Source: Anaerolineae bacterium
GTDB lineage: Bacteria; Chloroflexota; Anaerolineae; Anaerolineales; Anaerolineaceae
Reading direction: 5' to 3'
Assembly (NCBI GenBank): GCA_016213455.1
Contig: JACRAG010000426.1
Span: 1 to 18,362 of the forward strand
Length of the DNA stretch: 18,362 nt
This document shows, in pieces, positions 6,907-13,331 of the stretch. Position numbers and translations under genes: made by a program. The notes under the pieces were generated by a model. The model was not told where the DNA came from. It saw only the letters and a list, made by a program, of their open reading frames with translations, and did not search any database. Numbering within the stretch: position 1 is the first letter of the stretch; each line of letters begins with the position of its first letter.

Positions 6907-8292
6907 TTAGTCGTTAATATTCTCGCGTTCCTTGACGCCGAACATGGAGGGCGGCAGGACCAGGAACAGCGTGTTGACAAGGATACCCACGATCGCGGCG
7001 AACACGATGGCGGGGATGCCGGAGGGGAAGACCACCGGGATCGGGAAGGGGAACAGGCCGTCTTTGAGGCCCAGGTTACCACCAATGCCCAGGATCAGGA
7101 TGATCGAGCCAACAGCCAGCTGGCGCGGGTCAAACAGGTTGACTTTTTCAGACTGGATCAGCGCAACGCCCTGAACGCCAATGACGCCGAACAGGTAGAT
7201 CGCCAGGCCACCGGTCACAGCGGTCGGGATGGTGTTGACCACAGCCGCCAGTTTGCCGATGAAGCCCATCAGGATCGCCATGACGCCGGCAGCCATCAAC
7301 ACAGAGGTTGAGTAGTTGCGGGTGATGGCCATCAGGGAGTTATTCTCGCCGTAGTTAGTGCCGGCGCAGCCGCCCAACAGACCATTCACAACGTCGTTCG
7401 AACCGTCAGCAATCAGGTTCAGGCCGATGAGGCGTTTGATCTCGAGTGCGGGTTTGCCAAGTTCTTTGGCCAGCGCGTCGATGTACAGGCTCATCTGATA
7501 CAGGTGAGCGGTCGATTCCGGAACCGTCGCGATCGCGATGAGTGCGATGCTCAGGATGGCGCCCCAGGCGCGAGGATCTTCGAAGGCGGGCAGGGTGATG
7601 GCGGGAACGCGGAACCACTGCGCATCGGCAATCACCTGGAAGTTGACCAGGCCCATCAACAGGGAAATGATATAGCCAACCACTGCGCCGAAGAGGATCG
7701 GCAGCATACCCCACAGCCCTTTACCCTGCAAGTAAACAGAGAAAATGACCGTAAAGACCAGGGTGACGAAAGCCACAACCCAGTTGGCGGAAGCCATGCC
7801 CAGCGCGGCGCCGGCCAGAGCAATACCAATCACGATGGCGATGGTGCCGGTGATGATGGGAGGCAGCACTCTGTCAAGCGCTTCTTTACCGATGCGCATG
7901 ATCAGCAGGCCCAAGAGCACTTCTACAACGGCGGTGCCGAGGATGCCAACCTGGACGATGCGGATACCATCGGGGCAGTAGAAGGTGTCAGCAGCGGTGA
8001 AGCAGTCTTTTGCGTACAGGTTCATCACGGTGATGACCACGGTGATGTAGCTGAAGCTGGAACCGTAGTACATTGGGATGCGGCGGCCGGACACCAGCAG
8101 CGCCACGATGGTGCCGAGGCCAGAGGCCAGCAGGGTCACACCGACGTCGAACTTGGTCAGAATGGCGACCAGAACGGTGGCAGGGAACATGGTCAGCACT
8201 TGTTGGAAACCAAGGCTGAGCATGGCGCCCACAGAGGGGGTATCCTGTGGCAGGAAGCCCATTACATTCGATTTCGCTTTCGCGTTAGCCAT
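6907..8292 (-). CDS. NCS2 family nucleobase permease (uracil/xanthine type)
   Basis: This 461-residue inner-membrane protein has many hydrophobic segments, as expected for the 14-helix NCS2 fold that imports nucleobases with protons or sodium. Visible family features are SSFSYI (79-84 region), TVPESTAHLYQ (256-266) and NYGENNSLMAITRNYST (313-329). Glu259 and Glu316 occupy the places of UraA Glu241 and Glu290. Xanthine/urate carriers usually have a Gln/Asn-type signature (QNxG) at the second site, so this one looks more uracil-like. An unusual insertion with two Cys (CFTAADTFYC, 97-106) lies in an early loop. The start has AAGGAG seven bases upstream. It is the first gene of the four-gene unit and supplies the substrate for the hydroxylase downstream. 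Confidence 0.9.
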   Translation of the reverse strand: MANAKAKSNVMGFLPQDTPSVGAMLSLGFQQVLTMFPATVLVAILTKFDVGVTLLASGLGTIVALLVSGRRIPMYYGSSFSYITVVITVMNLYAKDCFTAADTFYCPDGIRIVQVGILGTAVVEVLLGLLIMRIGKEALDRVLPPIITGTIAIVIGIALAGAALGMASANWVVAFVTLVFTVIFSVYLQGKGLWGMLPILFGAVVGYIISLLMGLVNFQVIADAQWFRVPAITLPAFEDPRAWGAILSIALIAIATVPESTAHLYQMSLYIDALAKELGKPALEIKRLIGLNLIADGSNDVVNGLLGGCAGTNYGENNSLMAITRNYSTSVLMAAGVMAILMGFIGKLAAVVNTIPTAVTGGLAIYLFGVIGVQGVALIQSEKVNLFDPRQLAVGSIILILGIGGNLGLKDGLFPFPIPVVFPSGIPAIVFAAIVGILVNTLFLVLPPSMFGVKERENIND

Positions 8293-8376
8293 TACTTCAC
8301 TCCTTATCAGGCAGTCTCAAAAAATGGAATAAACAAAAAAATTGACTGACACTTACATTGCATTCCACCTCTGTAT

Positions 8377-8389
8377 GATGACGGTCATC
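8377..8389. promoter_or_regulatory. Perfect palindrome upstream of the permease, possible operator
   Basis: GATGAC, one base, GTCATC lies 85 bp before the permease start. A compact odd-centred palindrome in a control region is typical of dimeric repressor sites (GntR-like sites have this form). The regulator is unknown. Two copies of GCATTCCA (8360-8367 and 8440-8447) flank it, and a further CATTCCA lies at 8612-8618. I could not identify a confident permease-proximal promoter. Confidence 0.3.
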
Positions 8390-8446
8390 CTCCTACGAAG
8401 AAAATAAGTTCCACTGGAGCGTTCTACATTACCCCAATGGCATTCC

Positions 8447-8477
8447 AAAAGAAAAGCAGCCGATCTAAGCCGGCTGC
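8447..8477 (-). terminator. Intrinsic terminator or attenuator upstream of the permease
   Basis: On the minus strand, GCAGCCG pairs with CGGCTGC around an 8-nt loop and is followed directly by TTTTCTTTT. It lies about 155 bp before the permease start and well downstream of the bidirectional terminator at 8813-8852. It must therefore end a separate minus-strand transcript or act as an attenuator in the permease leader. Confidence 0.7.
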
Positions 8478-8756
8478 CTTTCATGATGGTAAGAGATGTG
8501 GCTGCAAATGCCCATGATAAGGCAAAGGAACCACCCCGAAAAAGCGATCGAACCTACATGCTTTTTCGCTGGAAAGAAAAAGACCAATTTATTGCTGCAG
8601 ATTGTCAGGTTCATTCCAATATTGTTTGTGCTGCAGTCGAAATCGGACAAAATAAAACAGGTTTTACGAACAGTGGAAACTTACCACTGATTCAAACCCG
8701 TCGATGCGCATTTGGTTGCGCAAAAATTATTAATAAGTTGGAGTAGTTGTAAGACA
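8448..8756 (-). ncRNA. Candidate structured RNA (small RNA or permease leader)
   Basis: A near-consensus promoter (8762-8790) and an intrinsic terminator (8447-8477) bracket about 300 nt with no convincing minus-strand protein gene. The interval is AT-rich compared with its neighbours and holds a series of short perfect hairpins: 8744-8760 (TAGTTGT stem, 3-nt loop), 8705-8722 (TGCGCA), 8671-8689 (CAGTGG), 8595-8636 (CTGCAG arms) and 8537-8568 (9-bp CGAAAAAGC stem). The pattern fits a small RNA, or a riboswitch-like leader for the permease operon. It does not match the purine riboswitch core, tmRNA or a tRNA that I could recognise. The 61-codon frame at 8465-8650 begins with TTG and its stop lies in the terminator stem, so I do not call it a gene. 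Confidence 0.4.
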
Positions 8757-8761
8757 ACTAG

Positions 8762-8790
8762 TTTATAGCATGATTAATTCACGATTTCAA
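8762..8790 (-). promoter_or_regulatory. Strong sigma-70-like promoter for the candidate RNA
   Basis: On the minus strand TTGAAA (8790-8785) and TATAAA (8767-8762) are separated by exactly 17 bp, and TGC directly before the -10 gives an extended -10 element. Each box matches consensus at five of six positions. Predicted transcription starts near 8755, at the base of the first hairpin. It sits just past the terminator of the kinase gene, as expected for an independent unit. Confidence 0.65.
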
Positions 8791-8812
8791 TAGGGATAAA
8801 TGTAATGTTCAT

Positions 8813-8852
8813 AAAAAATCTCCGGGCTGTCCAATCTGCCCGGAGGTTTTTT
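8813..8852. terminator. Symmetric bidirectional intrinsic terminator after the histidine kinase
   Basis: CTCCGGGC (8820-8827) pairs with GCCCGGAG (8838-8845) around a 10-nt loop. Six A residues lie on one side and six T residues on the other, so the hairpin is followed by a T run on both strands. On the minus strand it ends the histidine kinase message 11 bp after its stop codon. On the plus strand no convincing gene precedes it. Confidence 0.88.
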
Positions 8853-8863
8853 AAGCGTGGTCG

Positions 8864-11800
8864 TTATGCCGTCTGGTTATCGAGAAATTCTTTTAACCGC
8901 AGCGACTGTGCTTCCATGCTGGCGATCAATTCTTCCGCGCCTTCCAGGCTGCCGGAACGGGCTTTTTTCTCCAATTCCTGGGCTGCCGCCACCAGATTCT
9001 CGGCATTGAAGGCTGCCCCGGCGCCCTTCAAGCTGTGAGCCACCTGCGATACAGCCTGCGTGTTGCCACTCGCCAAAGCGCTGCGCATCTGCCGGCTGCC
9101 GCTTTCCACCTGGTGAATGTACTCGGAAAGCATTTCGCACAAAAAAGTCATATCGTCGCCAAAACGCGGCAGCGCCTTCTTAAGATCCAGCGGAGAGTCT
9201 GTTTCAGGCTCCTCGGCCCCATCTGCGGCAGCGGTCCACCGTTCCAGCACGCGCAGCAGTTCCTCACGCTGCAGTGGTTTGGCCAGGTAATCATCCATAC
9301 CGGCTTCCAGGCACATCTCGCGATCGCCCTGCATGGCATGCGCGGTAAGCGCCACAATGGGGATGTGCTGACCGGGCTTTTCTCGCTGGCGAATTAAGCG
9401 GCTGGCAGCCAGGCCATCCAGTTCGGGCATCTGAACATCCATCAGCACCACGGAATAGGATTGGCTGAAGACCGCCTCTACGGCTTTGAAACCGTTGTCC
9501 ACCACATCGACAGGATAGCCTGCTTTTCCCAACATCACCACCGCTAATTTTTGATTGACTGGGTTATCTTCCGCTAAAAGTAAACGCATATTGTGCCTTT
9601 TCTGTTCGAGCAGCGAATGGCGGGTGACAATGGGGGCTGGCACGCTGCTGGCAGGTGCGCTCGTCCGCGCCACCAGCGTGGTGAGAGCCTCCACCAATTG
9701 CGCCTGTTTGATCGGTTTGACCAGGTATGCGCTGCACCCCTGTGATTCCAGGCGAGCCGCGTCACCGCGCTGCCCCATCGAGGTGAGCATGATCACCGTC
9801 GTGTCGCCAACATCTGCATCCTGCTTGATCGCAAGCAGGGTTTGCTCGCCGTCCATCTCCGGCATTTGCATATCCAGCAACACAAATCGGAACGGATCAC
9901 CCGCCGCCTGCGCCGCCTGCAGCGCTGCAATCCCGCCCCTGCCGCTGTCCACCGTCTCAATCCGGCAGCCATACACCTCAAGCATCTTCTCCAGGATCAG
10001 GCGGTTGGTGCGGTTGTCGTCAATCCCCAGGATGCGCAGGCCTCCCAGCGTGACCGGAGATGCGGGCTCCGGTGCAGCGACCTGCACGCCTTTTTCGAAT
10101 CGAGCAGAGAACCAGAAAGTGCTGCCTTTGCCCGGTTCACTTTCCACGCCAATGTTGCCGTGCATCATTTTCACCAGCTGATTGGAAATTGCCAGCCCAA
10201 GGCCTGTCCCGCCATACTGGCGCGTGGTGGAATTGTCCACCTGCATGAACCGCTCAAAAATCACTGACAGCCGGTCTTTGGGGATGCCAATGCCTGTATC
10301 GCTGACGGTGAAGAGCAGCGCCACCTTGTCATCTTCATCGTCTTCCAGCATGACCCGGATGACCACCTCGCCCTGGTTGGTGAACTTGATTGCGTTGCCA
10401 ACCAGGTTAACCAGCACCTGGCGCAGCCTGCCTGGATCACCCTTGAGCAATGAGGGCACGTTGTGATGGATCATGCAGGCCAATTCCAGGTCTTTTACTT
10501 CAGCGCGCTGCGCCATGATGGCAGCCACACCTTCCACCGTTGTGCGTAAATCGAAGTTAATTTGCTCCAGCGTAAGCCGGCCCGCCTCAATCTTGGAGAA
10601 GTCGAGAATGTCATTGATCACTGCCAGCAGCGCATCCGCGCTCTGCCGGGCTGTGTCCAGATAATCCAACTGCTCCGAGTTCATGTCGGTGCCCTGGAGC
10701 AGTTCCAACATACCGATCACCCCGTTCATGGGGGTGCGGATTTCATGGCTCATGTTGGCGAGAAAATCGCTCTTGGCCCGGTCCGCCGCTTCCGCAGCCC
10801 GGCGGGCACGTTCCAGATCGCCAATATCATGGTACAGGCCGATCACCCCCACCCGTTGACCCGACACCACCACCGGCACAGCGAAGAGTTCAACATCCAC
10901 CAGGTGACCATCTTTATGCTTACGCTGTGTCATGGCATGGACGGAGCCGCCCCCAACCACGGTGTTTGAAAAACCGCGACCCTGTTCAGCCAGTTGCTCG
11001 GGCACGATGAGAGTTTCAATGCTCTCCCCTCGCGCTTCAGCCAAACTGTATCCAAACAAATGCTCAAAAGCCGGATTGCAGGAGGCCACTTTTTGCTGGG
11101 TATCCAGGGTGACAATCGCCACCGGGCTGGTCTGTACCAGCGATTCAAAGAATTGCTTCTGGCGGTCGATCTCCTGAAAATATTCCACCCGTTCGGTCAC
11201 ATCTCTCACCACATAGATGGCGCCCATGCTGTTATCTTCACGCCGGATGGCATAATGATTGACCGTGTACCAGCCCGGCAAGCGCGGGATCTGCACCTGC
11301 TGCACGCCTGCCAGATCGCGCAGTGCATAATGGGTATGGCTGTTAAAGAACAGGACATTAATCGATTGGCCAAGCAGATTCTGAAATGACAAATCCAAGG
11401 CGCGCACCGCCGCCAGGTTGCAGCGCACCACTTTGTCGTTCTCATCGGTGAGGAGGATCAAATCTGACACGGCATCAAAAATGGCTTCCCATTCTTTTTT
11501 GGCGCGGCTGATGATGGTTTCAATGCGCTTGCGTTCCTGCACCTCGCTTGCCAGCACCGCATTGGCCCGACCGATCTCTGCGGTACGGTCTTCCACCTGT
11601 TTTTCAAGACCCATCGAAAGCGCCAGCACATTGTCCTGCCGCCAACCGATCACCAATGCAAACAAACCCAGGACAAAGGGCGCGCTGTCGATGATCCACA
11701 TCAATGGGTTGGATTGGGCGCGCAAAAATCCTTCGACCAATCCCGGTTGGTCAGTCATGCGGAGCATTTCCACATGAACGCCCAACGCCACAAAAACCAG

Positions 11801-11884
11801 GCCAATCGCGAATCCAAAGATCGCATATGGCCTGGAACCGGACATGCGTCTCGTACTCTTCAACAGCGCCTTGGGCGAATGCAT
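8864..11884 (-). CDS. Hybrid sensor histidine kinase with two PAS, two receiver and HPt domains
   Basis: This 1006-residue membrane kinase contains a whole phosphorelay in one chain, like BarA/EvgS-type proteins. The order is two transmembrane helices (about 20-40 and 62-82) with only a short external loop, then a coiled coil (85-130). Next come PAS domains at about 132-232 and 243-352, and HisKA with SHEIRTPMNG (His380). The HATPase follows (N-box NLVGNAIKFTN 493-503, DTGIG 529-533, GGTGLGL 558-564). The first receiver has Asp671 and Lys723, the second has Asp816 and Lys869, and a C-terminal HPt carries HSLKGAG (His950). All key residues are present. The lack of a large outside domain suggests sensing through the PAS domains or membrane. 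The ATG follows a GAGG site. No response regulator with a receiver is next to it, so its output partner is unknown. Confidence 0.95.
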   Translation of the reverse strand: MHSPKALLKSTRRMSGSRPYAIFGFAIGLVFVALGVHVEMLRMTDQPGLVEGFLRAQSNPLMWIIDSAPFVLGLFALVIGWRQDNVLALSMGLEKQVEDRTAEIGRANAVLASEVQERKRIETIISRAKKEWEAIFDAVSDLILLTDENDKVVRCNLAAVRALDLSFQNLLGQSINVLFFNSHTHYALRDLAGVQQVQIPRLPGWYTVNHYAIRREDNSMGAIYVVRDVTERVEYFQEIDRQKQFFESLVQTSPVAIVTLDTQQKVASCNPAFEHLFGYSLAEARGESIETLIVPEQLAEQGRGFSNTVVGGGSVHAMTQRKHKDGHLVDVELFAVPVVVSGQRVGVIGLYHDIGDLERARRAAEAADRAKSDFLANMSHEIRTPMNGVIGMLELLQGTDMNSEQLDYLDTARQSADALLAVINDILDFSKIEAGRLTLEQINFDLRTTVEGVAAIMAQRAEVKDLELACMIHHNVPSLLKGDPGRLRQVLVNLVGNAIKFTNQGEVVIRVMLEDDEDDKVALLFTVSDTGIGIPKDRLSVIFERFMQVDNSTTRQYGGTGLGLAISNQLVKMMHGNIGVESEPGKGSTFWFSARFEKGVQVAAPEPASPVTLGGLRILGIDDNRTNRLILEKMLEVYGCRIETVDSGRGGIAALQAAQAAGDPFRFVLLDMQMPEMDGEQTLLAIKQDADVGDTTVIMLTSMGQRGDAARLESQGCSAYLVKPIKQAQLVEALTTLVARTSAPASSVPAPIVTRHSLLEQKRHNMRLLLAEDNPVNQKLAVVMLGKAGYPVDVVDNGFKAVEAVFSQSYSVVLMDVQMPELDGLAASRLIRQREKPGQHIPIVALTAHAMQGDREMCLEAGMDDYLAKPLQREELLRVLERWTAAADGAEEPETDSPLDLKKALPRFGDDMTFLCEMLSEYIHQVESGSRQMRSALASGNTQAVSQVAHSLKGAGAAFNAENLVAAAQELEKKARSGSLEGAEELIASMEAQSLRLKEFLDNQTA

Positions 11885-11935
11885 GGTTTCCTCAAAGAAA
11901 AAAGGATCACATCATTAAAGGATCGACCACGCGAT

Positions 11936-11964
11936 CTTATACTTTACAGGCAGAATAACTGCAA
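11936..11964 (-). promoter_or_regulatory. Candidate promoter of the histidine kinase gene
   Basis: On the minus strand TTGCAG (11964-11959), a 17-bp spacer and TATAAG (11941-11936) lie about 50 bp before the kinase start. A second TATAAT-like box (12001-11996) exists without a good -35. The 214-bp divergent region between the kinase and the plus-strand regulator holds these and the promoter at 12052-12079, with no other element I can support. Confidence 0.45.
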
Positions 11965-12051
11965 GCAGGTTGAACGCAATGGTTACACATCATACATTAT
12001 AGAAGGAAATGAGAGGTCGCGGTTTATTAGATTTGTAAGGGCTCATTTTGC

Positions 12052-12079
12052 TTGACATGTACGCGAGTTGGTGGATAAT
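12052..12079 (+). promoter_or_regulatory. Strong promoter of the small LuxR-type regulator
   Basis: TTGACA (12052-12057, perfect -35), a 16-bp spacer and GATAAT (12074-12079, five of six) lie just before the regulator. Transcription would start near 12086, leaving only about 12 nt before the ATG at 12099. That stretch has no Shine-Dalgarno sequence, so the message is nearly leaderless. Confidence 0.7.
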
Positions 12080-12098
12080 AAAATAGAACATAAATTCT

Positions 12099-12509
12099 AT
12101 GACGCGCCTCCTGTTTTTACCCGACCCCGATACCCTGCTCTGGCTGGAATCCCCCCTGCCCGAGCATGACCTGGTACTGGACATCCAAAGCGGACATTGG
12201 ATGCCGCCTGACCCGTATTCAAACTTAGTCGGCAATCTCGACGCTGCTGCACAGAACGGCATCGTCACCGTGTCCGTCCGGCGGGAACCTGTCGATCGAC
12301 CTCCGGTGCTACGTTTGAACCGCCGGCAGCAGGAAGTGTTGAAAGGCATTGCCGAAGGCCTGACCACCCGCCAGATGGCCGTGCGCCTGCGCCTATCAAC
12401 TCGCACGGTGAATTATTACATCGCCGAGTTAAAGCAGCGTTTCGATGCGCCCAATCGGGCCGCCTTGATCGCCGAGGCAGCCCTGTATCTTAAATCCATT
12501 CAGCGTTGA
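12099..12509 (+). CDS. Small LuxR-family DNA-binding regulator without receiver domain
   Basis: This 136-residue protein has a C-terminal GerE/LuxR helix-turn-helix at about residues 72-125 (LNRRQQEVLKGIAEGLTTRQ, then MAVRLRLSTRTVNYYIAELK), with the family's usual L-T/N-x-R-E/Q-x-E-V-L opening. The first 66 residues (MTRLLFLPDPDTLLWLESPL onward) match no domain I know and are too short for a receiver. They may bind a ligand or a partner. It is divergent from the hybrid kinase across a shared control region, which suggests but does not prove a functional link. Without a receiver Asp it cannot take phosphate in the normal way. Its stop codon abuts the stop of the convergent methyltransferase gene with no base between them. 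Start: ATG at 12099, no ribosome-binding site. Confidence 0.82.
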   Translation: MTRLLFLPDPDTLLWLESPLPEHDLVLDIQSGHWMPPDPYSNLVGNLDAAAQNGIVTVSVRREPVDRPPVLRLNRRQQEVLKGIAEGLTTRQMAVRLRLSTRTVNYYIAELKQRFDAPNRAALIAEAALYLKSIQR

Positions 12510-13253
12510 TCAGGAAATTTTTTGCCAGCCCTGGTATAGCCCCAGTTGACCGCAGTGCCCATCGCTGGAAAATTCCCAGCGCACCAAAAAACCGGCGCAC
12601 GCAGCCAGGTCAGCCAGCTCCTCACGCGAAAAGAGATGCACATAGCGCAGCCCGGTCTCTTCCGGCCCATTCGGCAGCGAAAACCGCCAATCCAGCAGCG
12701 TGTCCCCTGCTTCCACATCTTCTTCTTGCAAACCCGCCTGGCTCCACGCCACCTGACGGGCCAGCCACTTGGGATCATGTTGGAATTGCCACTCGGAATG
12801 AATGAACCAACCACCCGGCGGCAGCAGATCGGCTACCCGGCGCAACAAGCGAACCCGCAGCTCCGCCGATGGCAGGTGATGCAGCACGGCAAACGCCGTC
12901 ACTCCGGTCAGGGCGATGCCTTGCGCCAAGTTGGCCCATACATCCCCCGCCAGGTCTGCCTGGTGAAATTCCACCCCAGGCGCATTTCCAACACTGCTGC
13001 GGGCTTCTGCCAGCAATTCCGCGCTCTGATCGACGCCGATGTAGCACCCGCTGCGCCGCTCAGCCAGCCAGGCGGTTGCCAGCGCCCCGCTGCCACAGCC
13101 CAGGTCCAGCCAGTTTCCTTCCAGCAGGTGCTCCTGCAACACGCGCCGCACACCGTTCTGCAGTCTGCGGCGGGTGGCAGCAAAAGACGGGCCAAAACGG
13201 CTGTAAAAAATCCGGTTGATTTCCAACAAGCGCGCAACGGTTTCTGGCTGCAT
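12510..13253 (-). CDS. Class I SAM methyltransferase, Trm9/ALKBH8-like
   Basis: This 247-residue Rossmann-fold methyltransferase has SAM motif I LDLGCGSG (49-56), the acidic end of strand 2 (GVDQS, Asp75), AVLHHLP (122-128) and LLPPGGWFI (143-151). Three parts recall the tRNA wobble-uridine methyltransferases Trm9 and ALKBH8: the opening FYSRFGPSFAATR (16-28), like VYxxIAxHFSxTR; the stretch AVLHHL then ELRVRLLRRV, like AVxHHxxTxERRVxxL; and the C-terminal GDTLLDWRF plus LRYVHLFSREELADLA, like the DVLVPW and RYYHxFxEGELE elements. This resemblance is from memory, not a search. It is head to head with elp3, whose product makes the cm5U substrate of Trm9. The ATG at 13253 is preferred over a GTG at 13304, because a TAGAAT -10 box sits seven bases before it. 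Other small-molecule methyltransferase roles remain possible. Confidence 0.75.
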   Translation of the reverse strand: MQPETVARLLEINRIFYSRFGPSFAATRRRLQNGVRRVLQEHLLEGNWLDLGCGSGALATAWLAERRSGCYIGVDQSAELLAEARSSVGNAPGVEFHQADLAGDVWANLAQGIALTGVTAFAVLHHLPSAELRVRLLRRVADLLPPGGWFIHSEWQFQHDPKWLARQVAWSQAGLQEEDVEAGDTLLDWRFSLPNGPEETGLRYVHLFSREELADLAACAGFLVRWEFSSDGHCGQLGLYQGWQKIS

Positions 13254-13260
13254 GCCCCCA

Positions 13261-13291
13261 ATTCTACCCCCTTCCTGCCCGCGGCAACCAA
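13261..13291 (-). promoter_or_regulatory. Candidate promoter of the methyltransferase gene (leaderless)
   Basis: On the minus strand a TAGAAT box (13266-13261, five of six) ends seven bases before the ATG at 13253, with a weak TTGGTT (13291-13286) at a 19-bp spacing. Transcription would start at or next to the A of the start codon, giving a leaderless message. The -35 call is weak. The -10 is the main evidence. Confidence 0.4.
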
Positions 13292-13293
13292 CC

Positions 13294-13323
13294 TTTAACA
13301 ACACCCGGACAATCTGGTATCAT
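13294..13323 (+). promoter_or_regulatory. Candidate promoter of elp3 (leaderless)
   Basis: TTTAAC (13294-13299), an 18-bp spacer and TATCAT (13318-13323) lie just before elp3. The predicted start at about 13330 is within one to three bases of the ATG at 13332, and there is no Shine-Dalgarno site. The -10 lies in the palindrome GGTATCATACC (13316-13326), which could be an operator. This promoter interleaves with the methyltransferase promoter in a 78-bp divergent region. Confidence 0.5.
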
Positions 13324-13331
13324 ACCCCTCT

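Noticed and set aside
8293..8480. A known purine riboswitch in the permease leader
   Set aside because: I looked for the conserved purine-aptamer core on the minus strand between the permease start and the terminator-like hairpin and did not find it.
8465..8650. A 61-codon minus-strand frame
   Set aside because: It starts with TTG without a ribosome-binding site and its stop lies within the terminator stem; it is better explained as part of a non-coding RNA.
8690..8700. A tRNA T-arm-like string (GGGTTTGAATC, minus strand)
   Set aside because: The flanks do not pair as a T-stem and no acceptor stem, anticodon arm or CCA end is near.
8483..8746. An 87-codon plus-strand frame starting MMVRDVAANAHDK
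   Set aside because: No ribosome-binding site, no good promoter, no recognisable domain, and it runs through the hairpins of the candidate RNA on the other strand. The plus-strand terminator at 8813-8852 keeps it barely possible.
13254..13304. GTG start at 13304 for the methyltransferase
   Set aside because: It has no ribosome-binding site, adds 17 residues unlike the family start, and would overlap the TAGAAT promoter box that fits the ATG at 13253.
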